From Gammaproteobacteria bacterium (GTDB lineage Bacteria > Pseudomonadota > Gammaproteobacteria > DSM-16500), in NCBI GenBank assembly GCA_013287025.1, contig JABDEN010000001.1, forward strand, positions 1 to 64,000: a stretch of 64,000 bases of DNA, in the 5' to 3' direction. The position numbers and the translations under genes were made by a program. Shown here piece after piece: positions 26,952-38,072 of this stretch (positions are counted from its first letter, which is position 1; each line of letters opens with the position of its first letter). Below the pieces are notes generated by a model. It made no database searches. It was not told the origin of the DNA and was given only the letters and a program-made list of their open reading frames with translations.

Positions 26952-27914
26952 TCAATCCGGATTCGTAATCCCATGACCCTTCAAAATCTCACGTAATGCT
27001 TTTAAGGCAGTCATTTGAATCTGTCGAACACGTTCGCGAGTGAGTCCCACCGCGCGGCCAACTTCTTCTAATGTTTGACGTTCATAGTTTAATAATCCAA
27101 ATCGTCGACAAAGAATTTCACGTTGTTTTTCGTTTAACTCTTGCAAACAACTATTGAGATGTTCGCTAAAACGTTCGTCGATAATAAGTTCGGCGGGATT
27201 TGTTTTATGTTGATCCGGAACCGCATCAAGCAAAGGTCGGCTCGTATGATTGGTTTCGTCTCCAACCAAAGCATCCAATGACACCATATGCTCATTCAGC
27301 TGCAAGGTTTCTTTCACATCGTCGACGGGTACTTTTAATTTTTTGGCAATTTCTTGGTAGGTTGGTTCGCGATCTTCCGTTTTCATAATTTCGCGTATGG
27401 TGGTTAAATAAGTATTTAATTCGCGAATGACGTGAATTGGTAAACGAATGGTGCGGCTTTGGTTCATGATGGCGCGTTCAATACTTTGACGAATCCACCA
27501 CGTCGCATACGTTGAAAAACGAAAGCCACGTTCTGGGTCAAATTTTTCAACGGCACGAAGTAAACCTAAATTTCCCTCTTCAATCAAATCAAGAAACTCA
27601 ACGCCACGTTTATAGTAACGACGTGCAATTTTAACGACGAGTCGTAAATTACTTTCAATCATTTTTTTTCGAGCAGCCTCATCGCCTTTTTGAACCAGAC
27701 GACCGAGTTTTACTTCTTCATCTCCCGAAAGTAATGGTGAAAATCCAATTTCATTTAAATAAAGTTGCGTTGGATCATTGGGTTTTGCTGTATGATCAAG
27801 GTCTACGTTTGCAAGTTTTTCTTCAACTTCGAGGTGTGTTTCTTCTTTTTCGATTTTTTCTAATTCTTTAATTGAAGAATCAAAGTCATCATCATGATTG
27901 CTTTTTTTTACCAT
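26952..27914 (-). CDS. rpoS: Stationary-phase sigma factor RpoS
   Basis: A 320-residue sigma70-family protein. It has region 1.2 ([16 protein letters not shown]), region 2 ([14 protein letters not shown]...[23 protein letters not shown], in separated parts), 2.4 ([16 protein letters not shown]), region 3 ([11 protein letters not shown]), and region 4 ([20 protein letters not shown]). Its place directly downstream of nlpD is the classic gammaproteobacterial location. In Coxiella-type bacteria RpoS controls the resting-cell transition, so it may have that role here. Slightly shorter than E. coli RpoS (330). Confidence 0.95.
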   Translation of the reverse strand: MVKKSNHDDDFDSSIKELEKIEKEETHLEVEEKLANVDLDHTAKPNDPTQLYLNEIGFSPLLSGDEEVKLGRLVQKGDEAARKKMIESNLRLVVKIARRYYKRGVEFLDLIEEGNLGLLRAVEKFDPERGFRFSTYATWWIRQSIERAIMNQSRTIRLPIHVIRELNTYLTTIREIMKTEDREPTYQEIAKKLKVPVDDVKETLQLNEHMVSLDALVGDETNHTSRPLLDAVPDQHKTNPAELIIDERFSEHLNSCLQELNEKQREILCRRFGLLNYERQTLEEVGRAVGLTRERVRQIQMTALKALREILKGHGITNPD

Positions 27915-27938
27915 CGTTCCCTCGCAATATTCACTTTC

Positions 27939-28655
27939 CTATTTCAAATACATCGCAGGATTCACCGGTTGGCCATCTTTGCGTATTTCAAAATGTAACA
28001 TGACGCGAGTGGTACCACTATCACCCATTTCTGCAATCTTTTGTCCCGTAAGAACGTAGTCACCATCTCGTACAAAAACGCGTTGGTTATGCGCATATGC
28101 GCTGAGATAAGTACTATTGTGCTTAATGATAATTAAATTACCATATCCGCGTAAACCACTTCCGCTATAGACAACTTTACCCGCCGCTGTCGCAAAAATG
28201 GGATCATTTCTATTGCCGCCGATGTTGATACCTTTATTTTGCGCACCATATTTAGAAATGATAGGCCCTGCGTTTGGGCTTACCCAAAGTTTCACGGGTC
28301 CTTTGGGTTCCATCGTGAAAATCGGTTTCGAAATAACGGAATTCTCAGGGGGCACTTTTTTAACGACAGGTACTTCTTTAATCGCCGTAACCACCTTTTT
28401 TTTCGGTGGCAAATAAATCACTTGATCTTCATGTACCGTGTAAGGAGGCAGTAAATGATTTCTTTTTGCAATATCACGATAATCCAATCCATAAATCCAT
28501 GCGATCGAATAAATGGTTTCTTGGAAAGCCACGATATGTTTGCCACTGGCAGGGATGGGTTCGATGGTACTAATTTCGACAACAGGCGCATAATTTTCTG
28601 AGTCGGTACACGCTGTTAGAAAAATAATAAAAAAAAGTAAAAGAATTTTTTTCAC
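27939..28655 (-). CDS. nlpD: NlpD-like lipoprotein, LysM plus degenerate M23 (LytM) domain
   Basis: A 238-residue lipoprotein: signal MKKILLLFFIIFLTAC with lipobox LTAC, a LysM peptidoglycan-binding segment around residues 45-90 (VAFQETIYSIAWIYGLDYRD), and a C-terminal LytM domain. The zinc ligand motif HxxxD is altered to NKGINIGG, so the domain is probably not catalytic, as in NlpD, which activates the amidase AmiC at the septum. It precedes rpoS by 23 bases. Confidence 0.9.
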   Translation of the reverse strand: MKKILLLFFIIFLTACTDSENYAPVVEISTIEPIPASGKHIVAFQETIYSIAWIYGLDYRDIAKRNHLLPPYTVHEDQVIYLPPKKKVVTAIKEVPVVKKVPPENSVISKPIFTMEPKGPVKLWVSPNAGPIISKYGAQNKGINIGGNRNDPIFATAAGKVVYSGSGLRGYGNLIIIKHNSTYLSAYAHNQRVFVRDGDYVLTGQKIAEMGDSGTTRVMLHFEIRKDGQPVNPAMYLK

Positions 28656-28659
28656 GATT

Positions 28660-29415
28660 TTACCCTATGTTTAACGCTTGTACCCATCCAGAAAGTTGCT
28701 CGAACACTTCATAATGTGTGAAATCAAGATGTAACGGTGTAATGGAAATAAATCCGGAACTTACGGCATGAAAATCGGTGCCTGGGCCCGCATCTTCTTC
28801 GGGACCCGGTTGGCCAATCCAATAAATTCGCCGGCCACGAGGATCCACTGTCTTAATGGTTGGTTCTGCGATATGTCTTGTGCCTAAACGAGTGACTTGA
28901 ATGCCGCGTAATTGGGAGACTGGTAAATCAGGTACATTCACATTCAAAATCGTATGTTGTGGAAGTGGATCGTTTTTTAAACGTAAAACCAGTAAACGCG
29001 TCACTTCGGCCGCAGTATCATAATGTTGACACTTAGGACCCGCGAGTGAAACGGCGACAGAGGAAATTCCTAAAAACCGACCCTCCATCGCTGCGGCAAC
29101 GGTGCCAGAATATAATACATCGTCACTTAAATTGGAGCCTTCATTGATGCCAGACACAACCATATCGGGCATTTCTTTCAAAAGACCGGTCAACGCTAAA
29201 TGCACACAATCCGTTGGTGTGCCATTGACGCTATAAAACCCATTGTCTGCTAAAGTCACGCGCAGAGGATTGACGAGAGACAACGAATTGCTTGCACCAG
29301 ATCGGTTTCGATCAGGGGCGACGACTGTGATGTCTGCAATTTGCTTTAAATTTTTTGCGAGCGTCGCAAGGCCTGGTGCTAAGAATCCATCATCGTTACT
29401 TATCAAAATCTTCAT
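28660..29415 (-). CDS. surE: 5'/3'-nucleotidase SurE
   Basis: A protein of about 251 residues. The N-terminus MKILISNDDGFLAPG holds the DD metal ligands; NRSGASNSLS and GTPTDCVHLAL are family signatures. It hydrolyses nucleoside monophosphates. The ATG at 29415 gives the family N-terminus; a TTG at 29436 would add seven residues with no support. In E. coli pcm sits between surE and nlpD; here the two are separated by only 4 bases, so pcm is absent. Confidence 0.95.
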   Translation of the reverse strand: MKILISNDDGFLAPGLATLAKNLKQIADITVVAPDRNRSGASNSLSLVNPLRVTLADNGFYSVNGTPTDCVHLALTGLLKEMPDMVVSGINEGSNLSDDVLYSGTVAAAMEGRFLGISSVAVSLAGPKCQHYDTAAEVTRLLVLRLKNDPLPQHTILNVNVPDLPVSQLRGIQVTRLGTRHIAEPTIKTVDPRGRRIYWIGQPGPEEDAGPGTDFHAVSSGFISITPLHLDFTHYEVFEQLSGWVQALNIG

Positions 29416-29422
29416 GTTTGTG

Positions 29423-31683
<2,261 letters not shown>

Positions 31684-31687
<4 letters not shown>

Positions 31688-32730
31688 TGATATAAAGAAC
31701 TCTCATGATAACGTTCCATTAAGAAACGTAACCATACCATGATCACAGCAGCGATGGGTAATGCTAATAAAACCCCTAAAAACCCAAATAAACTACCACC
31801 GGCTAAAATGGCAAAAATGACAATGACGGGATGTAGGCCGATGCGATCGCCAACCAAATGTGGTGTGACGAAAAAACTATCCACTAATTGGCCAATGAGG
31901 AAAAGCAGCCATACAAATAAAACTGGTTGAAAATATCCAAATTGCACGTACGCCGCAATGCTTGCGGTCGTCACTCCCACGACAACCCCAAGATAGGGTA
32001 CGATACTGATGATGCCTAAAATAATCCCCAGAATGATACCAATATTGAGTCCAACGATGGTTAGTCCGATCGAATAGAAAACCGCGATAAAAAGCATGAC
32101 CAGCAACTGGCCGCGAAAAAAAGCACCTAGTACTTGATCGCATTCTTTCGATAATCGAATAATCGTCGGCGCATTGGCGCGCGGTAAAAGATTTTTAATG
32201 CCTTGTACTAATCGTTCCCAATCGCATAATAAATAAAAAGTGACGACAGGAATAAGGATCAGATTCATGAACCAACTGACGATGAGAAATCCTGAGTGCA
32301 CGATGGTATTCAAAAAAATGCCAATATAACTTCCGGCGGTCGTCCAGTTTTCTGAAAGAGTTTTTTTAATGAGAGGAACATTAATCAATTGTTCATTACC
32401 AAAACGTTCGGTGACATACGGTAGAAAACTTAGCTGAAACCATTCAATCATTCGCGGAATCATTTGAATCAATGTATTCAATTGTTTTTGGATAAGGGGA
32501 ATGAGTAATAAAATGGTAAGTAACAGCATCAAGGATAACAGCACAAATACGAGTACCACCGCAAAAACGCGAGGAATTCGAAATCGCATCAACCACGTCA
32601 CGAGCGGATTCACGAGATAAGCCAGTAAAATTCCGATGAAAAAGGGCGTGAGTATTGGCGCCAATAAATAAATCAACACAAAAAAAATGATACCAATACA
32701 TAAAAAGAAAAAAGACTTATTCCACATCAT
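31684..32730 (-). CDS. perM: AI-2E family membrane protein (PerM-like permease)
   Basis: A protein of about 348 residues with seven or eight transmembrane helices and the family features PILTPFFIGILLAYLVNPLV at the N-terminus, GIILGIISIVPYLG, and a C-terminal FLGVLLALPIAAV. Family members are inner-membrane transporters of uncertain substrate. The ATG at 32730 is chosen; a GTG at 32742 gives four extra residues. It overlaps the DUF2066 gene by 4 bases and hda by 4 bases. Confidence 0.9.
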
Positions 32731-33761
32731 GAAGGATTCCACTGATAGATCAAAGGTTCGGCGTTAAAATCAATTGTGATAGGCAATAATCTCTGACCTA
32801 GCGCAATGGCTTCTGTAAAAGAGGCTTCTGTACTTCTCAAACTGACATTTAATAAAATTTCATTGCCAGAAATTTTAGAAATGCCAACCGATGCAACAGG
32901 CGTCAAACGGCTTAAATAACGAATGAGTTTGGTAAAATCCGTTTGTTCTGAAATTCCTAGTACGCGCAACCCAATATTTTTTTGAATAGCGTTGGTTGTC
33001 ACAATACCAAATTTTCCTGAAAGCGTATTGACGGTTTGATCAATGGCTTTTGTTAATACTTCTTTTTCGGAGTTACCGGAAAAACTAAAATCCCAGGATT
33101 CTTTTCCTGAAATTAATTTCCATTGCGAGGTCTCCGTGTTGTCTGGATTTTGTTGGATATAGCCAATTAAAACGGTGTTATAGCGTTTGGATGCTTGCAT
33201 TAATTTGTCGACCGACATGTTCATGATATCAGTGGGTAAAACATCCAGAGGGTTCTTCTCTGGTAACATCAGGGGGATGCCTCGACGGGCTGCGTTTTCT
33301 AACAAAATCGTTTGCCAGGGATTAAAATCATTTTGGATAATTTTAATCATATCTGGTTTTTGCGACACAATCCACGCAAATATGGGTGATCGATTTTGTC
33401 CCCAGATCGGCGCACTTGCATCTCGTAACCATTGGTTGACACCACTTTTATCAAATCGTAGGTGTAACACATATCGATTTTCTGCGTTAGGGATTTTGGG
33501 ATATTCATATCCGTATTCTTGCACTAAATTATTCGCAGTCATCAACCGAGAACGGATTTTAGGATTGCGAATAATCTGGTCATTTCCGCTCACTTTAATA
33601 AGTACTTCCATCAGGGCTTTTTGCGTCGCAATACTGCGTTCCTCGGAAGATTGGGTTTTCACAGGGATGATACCTTCATATAGCGTGTTCATTTTTAGTG
33701 CATTTACTGTACTCGAACCTAAGATTATCCAGCTTAGGAGAACTAGAAATACCTTTTTCAT
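32727..33761 (-). CDS. DUF2066 family exported protein
   Basis: A 344-residue protein with a Sec signal peptide (MKKVFLVLLSWIILGSSTVNA) followed by the DUF2066 fold: YEGIIPVKTQSSEERSIATQ, KALMEVLIKVSGN and a central WIVSQKPDM segment. The function is unknown. The gene is nearly always upstream of perM and hda in gammaproteobacteria, which supports both family and start. Periplasmic, possibly membrane-attached. Confidence 0.88.
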   Translation of the reverse strand: MKKVFLVLLSWIILGSSTVNALKMNTLYEGIIPVKTQSSEERSIATQKALMEVLIKVSGNDQIIRNPKIRSRLMTANNLVQEYGYEYPKIPNAENRYVLHLRFDKSGVNQWLRDASAPIWGQNRSPIFAWIVSQKPDMIKIIQNDFNPWQTILLENAARRGIPLMLPEKNPLDVLPTDIMNMSVDKLMQASKRYNTVLIGYIQQNPDNTETSQWKLISGKESWDFSFSGNSEKEVLTKAIDQTVNTLSGKFGIVTTNAIQKNIGLRVLGISEQTDFTKLIRYLSRLTPVASVGISKISGNEILLNVSLRSTEASFTEAIALGQRLLPITIDFNAEPLIYQWNPS

Positions 33762-33961
33762 AAATGCCTTTTATCCACCCATGTAAATAAACATTATAAG
33801 CAAAATTAAAAATAATAAACATATCAGTGAAAGTTTGTCGATAAAGATACGTTTTTCTTCATGCATATAGATTTTTTTTGATGGATATACTATATTAATC
33901 AATGAAGAGGCTTCCTTTTTTTACCCCTCAACCTACGGAGGCAGCATTACTGCTGAGACCT

Positions 33962-34297
33962 ATGCTGATAAAATCTCAACTTATCGCTGAAATCAGTAAA
34001 AAATTATCTCATCTCCCAGAGAAAGACATTGCGCTCAGCATTAATGGTATCATCGATCAAATGAGTGATATTTTGAGCAATGGCGGTCGAATTGAGATTC
34101 GCGGCTTCGGTAGTTTCAGCTTACATTATCGTCCTCCACGTAAAGCACATAATCCCAAAACCGGTGAAAAATTAATCACCGAGCCCAAATATGCCGTCCA
34201 TTTCAAGCCCGGCAAAGAATTGCGCGAGCAAGTGAATGCTAGCCGTCATATTCCTCTCAAAGAAACGTTGGGGGATGCGGATGAGGGTGAGGAATAG
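33962..34297 (+). CDS. ihfB: Integration host factor beta-like DNA-bending protein
   Basis: A protein of about 111 residues of the HU/IHF family. RIEIRGFGSFSLHYRPPRKA and HNPKTGEKL match IhfB, including the loop with the intercalating Pro (in NPKTG). HFKPGKELREQVN is the C-terminal signature of the beta subunit. I place the start at the ATG at 33962; the frame opens at 33902 but adds 20 residues foreign to the family. The C-terminal tail is about 17 residues longer than E. coli IhfB and acidic at its end. Confidence 0.88.
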   Translation: MLIKSQLIAEISKKLSHLPEKDIALSINGIIDQMSDILSNGGRIEIRGFGSFSLHYRPPRKAHNPKTGEKLITEPKYAVHFKPGKELREQVNASRHIPLKETLGDADEGEE

Positions 34298-34355
34298 TTT
34301 TCTGTATTTCAAGGTCATGTTTTAAGTAGTTGTGTGTTGACACGGGACTTCTGAA

Positions 34356-35195
34356 ATGAAAGTTAAATTTTTTATCTTATGCTTATTCAGTGCATGTGTG
34401 TATGCTGCGGATTCCACGGTAATTAAGCCGCCTACTGTAATACCGATAAGTAGTGATACAGTGAATGTATTACATTTGGCCCAAGGCGCTCAATCAGCAT
34501 TCGCAACACCAGATTGGTATCCTTGTCCTACCGGAAGTCAGCGGGTTAAATCCAATTTTTTTGAAGATCAAGCGAATGATATGACAATTGTGAGCAATGG
34601 GTCTTATTTCTATGTTTGTAAAGAACCTGTAGGCTCAAACGCCGCGTATTATCAATCACTAAAGTCCGCAGCTGGCACATCAACTCCCTGGATTAATTGT
34701 CAGCCCCCGAATTCGAGAACCGCAACATCATGCACAACAAAAGAATTAAATCCTCCTTTTGTTCGTTTTATTTTAGAAATTCCACAGGCAGACCGGCAGC
34801 GGAACCAGGGCACTGTTCTGACATTCAGAGATGCGGAGCTTTTTTTTGGCTATGGTACCCTGTCTTCAATGGGTAAAACGGTTAAGTCTACCCAGTCGGC
34901 AGTTAATTATAATGGAAATGTAATTTCTACATGGCGATACAGTACCAAAGTTCCACCAGATTTTCCGCCGGCCAATTACCAAGTTCCTATGACCTGGCTC
35001 ATATCCGGTATGGTTGCAACAGATAACCCGGCAACAACAACGGCTCGAGCATACACTTGCGGACGTTTCCAATTTTATATGACGAGGGAGCTTTTTGGTA
35101 AAACAGTGACATTTTCGTGTCAAGGTTTTTGGAGATACGACGATCCTACTGCAGTGTATTCTTCCACTAATCCTCTTGTGACAATTAGCGAATAA
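34356..35195 (+). CDS. Secreted Cys-rich protein of unknown function
   Basis: A 279-residue protein not recognised. It starts with a Sec signal peptide (MKVKFFILCLFSACVYA, cleavage likely before ADST). The mature part has six Cys residues, in WYPCPTG, FYVCKEP, WINCQPP, TSCTTKE, YTCGRF and FSCQGF, suggesting three disulfides in an extracytoplasmic protein. Gly, Ser, Thr and aromatic residues are abundant, and a beta-rich fold is likely. It stops a few bases before the dcd relic at 35204-35262, in a convergent arrangement resembling that of the next gene and the intact dcd. Confidence 0.7.
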   Translation: MKVKFFILCLFSACVYAADSTVIKPPTVIPISSDTVNVLHLAQGAQSAFATPDWYPCPTGSQRVKSNFFEDQANDMTIVSNGSYFYVCKEPVGSNAAYYQSLKSAAGTSTPWINCQPPNSRTATSCTTKELNPPFVRFILEIPQADRQRNQGTVLTFRDAELFFGYGTLSSMGKTVKSTQSAVNYNGNVISTWRYSTKVPPDFPPANYQVPMTWLISGMVATDNPATTTARAYTCGRFQFYMTRELFGKTVTFSCQGFWRYDDPTAVYSSTNPLVTISE

Positions 35196-35203
35196 ATCCG
35201 TTC

Positions 35204-35262
35204 TCAAGCAATCGGCAGCGTCACACCCGTCTGGCCGTGATATTTGCCACGTCGATCTTTAT
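35204..35262 (-). pseudogene. Relic of a second dcd 3' end
   Basis: On the minus strand this encodes [17 protein letters not shown] followed by TGA, matching the C-terminus of the intact dCTP deaminase at 36625-37191 ([17 protein letters not shown]). Over 57 bases there are six differences, three of which I count as silent in the shared frame. Upstream of the matched part, similarity stops. It sits 1421 bases from the matching end of dcd in the same orientation, with one gene between them. Confidence 0.85.
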
Positions 35263-35329
35263 CGAGAATGGATAAAACCGCATTTTTATCGAATTATTAA
35301 TGTACTAATTCACTATTTATGTGCTAGAA

Positions 35330-35362
35330 TAGCGCTATAACTAAATTCATTATATAGTGCTA
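35330..35362 (+). promoter_or_regulatory. Inverted repeat overlapping a possible extended -10 promoter
   Basis: TAGCGCTATA (35330-35339) and TATAGTGCTA (35353-35362) form a 10-bp inverted repeat with one G:T mismatch, ending three bases before the ATG at 35365. An extended -10-like TGCTAGAAT precedes it, with TGTACT 18 bases further upstream. No Shine-Dalgarno is visible for the gene. The repeat could be an operator or an RNA hairpin covering the start. Confidence 0.45.
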
Positions 35363-35364
35363 AC

Positions 35365-36639
35365 ATGCAAAATCGTCCTCGAAAATCCAAAATAGGGACT
35401 ATTGAAAAAATCAACGAAGGGAGTGCGAGTGGTGCAGAAGCCGTAGAGCATCTGAGCCACCAGATTCATTTTGTCCATGATGCGCTTCAGTATTCTAGTG
35501 ACATAGGTAACGGTACGGAAGGTGCTGAAGGCGCTGAAAATGCCGGTGAAGCAACCGCATTGGGTGAAGCGGTGCATTTGATTCCTATCGTCGCACATTT
35601 TATTCGCGGATTAATTTATTGGGATGAGGCCATTCAGGCACTACAGAATCCCAAACAGGAAAACCGCAAACTTAAAATAGCAACGGGTTTGATTGCAGGA
35701 GCGATCTCTGTTGGTGCAGGTATAGTGGCGGCATTAGCATTAGCGAGTATAGGTATGCTAGCATCCGCTACCGCTATTGCCCTGTTACCAATTCTCATTC
35801 CTAGTGTTATTACAGGTATTTATGCTGCAACTGCAGTCCGCGATGTTTACTTTTATTATGTTAAACGCAAACAAGAACAATCTTTGCAAAACGCAATCCA
35901 TCAAAATAATGCATACATTATTGCTGTAGAACAAAACGCGACTATTTCTGATCCCGCGATGCAAATAAGACTAAAAGCTGCTTTGGATAACAGAAATATC
36001 TTGCAAAAGCAGTTAGCGGTTGTCTCAAGACAACGAAAAATTGCTGGCAATAAGGCAATATTTAGTACAGCAATCATGGTTGGTGTCGGCATATTATCAA
36101 TGGCGATTTTTGCTACTGGGTTAGGTGCTTTAGTGATGACGGCGGTAGGACTTAGCGCTGTGCTAGGGACTATTGCGGTTCGTTATTTTACAAAAAAAAC
36201 CCCTCACATCACGGCAGAGACAGAGCCGGTTCCCCATCATGTGGTGCCAGAATTTGAGCCTAATGCAGAGCACGCGCCTGAACCGAATGCCGAGCCTACC
36301 CCTGCGCCGCAGCCAGCATTAAACGATGTGCCAGCTAATGCACCGGATATCCGGGATCTACCTCCTGAAGAAGCTAACCCGCCGCTTGCACCACCTTTGC
36401 AGTTAAGTGCAGCAGAACAAACCGCTATGAATGCCGCGTTGCACGCGCACGAACATTTTAGTACTGCTACCATTAGTGCTGAGTTACATATGCCTATTCA
36501 TCGGATCGAGAATGCGCCGCCATCTTCTTTAGAAGAAAAATCCGGCGTTACTGTAACAAAATCGCCCGTTATCATGCATCACGAAGAAGATAAAGAAGGC
36601 GAAGGCGAAGAAAAGACTTCGAGATTAAGCAATCGGTAG
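35365..36639 (+). CDS. Membrane protein with acidic C-terminus; candidate secreted effector
   Basis: A 424-residue protein not recognised. Residues about 100-165 and 225-275 contain hydrophobic, Gly/Ala-rich helical hairpins (e.g. [20 protein letters not shown]). Residues about 280-340 are Pro/Glu/Ala-rich ([15 protein letters not shown]). The last 20 residues, [20 protein letters not shown], contain six Glu between positions -9 and -18, the placement of the 'E-block' seen in many Legionella Dot/Icm substrates. Effector status is inferred from that and the absence of a signal peptide. Its end overlaps convergent dcd by 15 bases. Confidence 0.65.
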   Translation: MQNRPRKSKIGTIEKINEGSASGAEAVEHLSHQIHFVHDALQYSSDIGNGTEGAEGAENAGEATALGEAVHLIPIVAHFIRGLIYWDEAIQALQNPKQENRKLKIATGLIAGAISVGAGIVAALALASIGMLASATAIALLPILIPSVITGIYAATAVRDVYFYYVKRKQEQSLQNAIHQNNAYIIAVEQNATISDPAMQIRLKAALDNRNILQKQLAVVSRQRKIAGNKAIFSTAIMVGVGILSMAIFATGLGALVMTAVGLSAVLGTIAVRYFTKKTPHITAETEPVPHHVVPEFEPNAEHAPEPNAEPTPAPQPALNDVPANAPDIRDLPPEEANPPLAPPLQLSAAEQTAMNAALHAHEHFSTATISAELHMPIHRIENAPPSSLEEKSGVTVTKSPVIMHHEEDKEGEGEEKTSRLSNR

Positions 36640-37191
36640 TGTCACACCCGTCTGGCCCTGATATTTCCCATGTCGATCTTTGTACGATGTCGTGCATTCA
36701 TCATCGGATTCTAAAAATAACATTTGAGCGACACCTTCGTTCGCATAAATTTTCGCGGGGAGGGGAGTGGTGTTAGAAAATTCCAGTGTGATATGACCTT
36801 CCCATTCTGGTTCAAGCGGAGTGACATTCACGATAATGCCGCAGCGCGCGTAGGTTGATTTGCCGACGCAAATCACTAAAACATTACGCGGAATTTTAAA
36901 ATATTCAATACTACGAGCAAGCGCAAAAGAATTGGGTGGAATAATACAAACATCTGACGTGATATCGACAAAGCTGTTATCACTGAAATTTTTCGGATCG
37001 ACAATAGCAGAATTGATATTCGTAAAAATTTTAAATTCACTAGCACAACGCACATCATATCCATAACTCGACGTGCCATGCGAAATAATTTTATCCGTAC
37101 CATTTTTGCGAACTTGATTCGGTTCAAAAGGAGAAATCATGCCATGATTTTCTGCCATTTGACGGATCCATTTATCAGCTTTAATGCTCAC
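36625..37191 (-). CDS. dcd: dCTP deaminase
   Basis: A 188-residue enzyme converting dCTP to dUTP. Family features: [28 protein letters not shown], and [18 protein letters not shown] with the catalytic Glu region. It starts at a GTG with AAGGAG seven bases upstream. It lies 11 bases downstream of mrp on the same strand. The 3' end (57 bases) is duplicated at 35206-35262. Confidence 0.95.
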   Translation of the reverse strand: MSIKADKWIRQMAENHGMISPFEPNQVRKNGTDKIISHGTSSYGYDVRCASEFKIFTNINSAIVDPKNFSDNSFVDITSDVCIIPPNSFALARSIEYFKIPRNVLVICVGKSTYARCGIIVNVTPLEPEWEGHITLEFSNTTPLPAKIYANEGVAQMLFLESDDECTTSYKDRHGKYQGQTGVTLPIA

Positions 37192-37202
37192 GCTTTTTCT
37201 CC

Positions 37203-38015
37203 TTAATCATTTTGTATCACAATGGTTGGGAACTTATCCGCAGTTTTTTCTGAGTTAAATTTATCAACCGTTATCGAAGCAATATCACGATAAATTTTTG
37301 CGATCGAACCGTCGGGATTTGCGACCACGGTGGGTGCACCATTATCGGTTTGTTCGCGAATCTGGATATCTAAAGGCAATGCGCCGAGGAAGTCAATATG
37401 ATATTTTTCAGACAAATGTTTGCCGCCACCTTCGCCGAAAATATGTTCTTCATTGCCGCATTTTCCGCAAACATGATAACTCATGTTTTCGATGACACCT
37501 AGAATCGGGACATGGACTTTGCGAAACATTTCTGCGGCACGTTTGGCATCGAGCAGCGCCAAATCTTGTGGAGTCGTCACGATGATTGCGCCATCGACCG
37601 GAATTTTTTGCGCGAGGGTCAATTGAATATCCCCTGTGCCGGGCGGAAGATCGATGATTAAATAATCCAAATTATCCCAATGCGTATCATTTAACAGTTG
37701 TTGCAGCGCCATGCTAACCATTGGACCACGCCACACCATCGGGGCGTTTTCATCAATTAAATAGCCAATCGACATGGACTGCACACCATGAGCTAAGACT
37801 GGCGCCATCATTTTTTTGTCGCGAATGTTCGGGCGTTCTTTTACGCCCAACATCATGGGTTGTGAGGGCCCATAAATATCGGCGTCTAAAATCCCCGAAC
37901 GGGCGCCTATCTGATGCAGCGCAATGGCGAGATTGACGGCCGTCGTCGATTTGCCTACGCCGCCTTTGCCGGATGCGATGGCAATGATGTTTTTGACATT
38001 CGGTAATTTTTGCAT
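37203..38015 (-). CDS. mrp: Mrp/ApbC family P-loop ATPase, Fe-S cluster carrier
   Basis: About 270 residues with a deviant Walker A ([10 protein letters not shown]), [10 protein letters not shown], and a CGKCG metal-binding pair ([19 protein letters not shown]). It carries and transfers iron-sulfur clusters. The N-terminal MIP18-like domain of E. coli Mrp is missing, as in some shorter homologues. The ATG at 38015 gives [10 protein letters not shown]; the frame continues to 38036 through a G-rich palindromic repeat that likely contributes the upstream ribosome-binding region. Cotranscription with dcd is likely. Confidence 0.92.
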   Translation of the reverse strand: MQKLPNVKNIIAIASGKGGVGKSTTAVNLAIALHQIGARSGILDADIYGPSQPMMLGVKERPNIRDKKMMAPVLAHGVQSMSIGYLIDENAPMVWRGPMVSMALQQLLNDTHWDNLDYLIIDLPPGTGDIQLTLAQKIPVDGAIIVTTPQDLALLDAKRAAEMFRKVHVPILGVIENMSYHVCGKCGNEEHIFGEGGGKHLSEKYHIDFLGALPLDIQIREQTDNGAPTVVANPDGSIAKIYRDIASITVDKFNSEKTADKFPTIVIQND

Positions 38016-38025
38016 GTTAGAGCCC

Positions 38026-38060
38026 CCCCATCCCAACCTTCCCCCACGAGGGGGGAAGGG
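38026..38060. repeat. C/G-rich hairpin repeat
   Basis: CCTTCCCCC and GGGGGAAGG form a stem around a short ACGAG loop at about 38037-38059, with CCCATCCCAA to its left. It resembles the longer CCCCTCTCCC-type element at 51595-51676. It fills most of the gap between pfp and mrp on the minus strand. There is no following T run, so it is unlikely to be a simple intrinsic terminator. Confidence 0.6.
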
Positions 38061-38072
38061 GTATTCGATTTG

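Noticed and set aside
33902..33961. 20-residue N-terminal extension of ihfB
   Set aside because: Not found in the family; the ATG at 33962 gives the usual N-terminus.
38026..38060. Intrinsic terminator between pfp and mrp
   Set aside because: A G/C stem is present but no T run follows on either strand.
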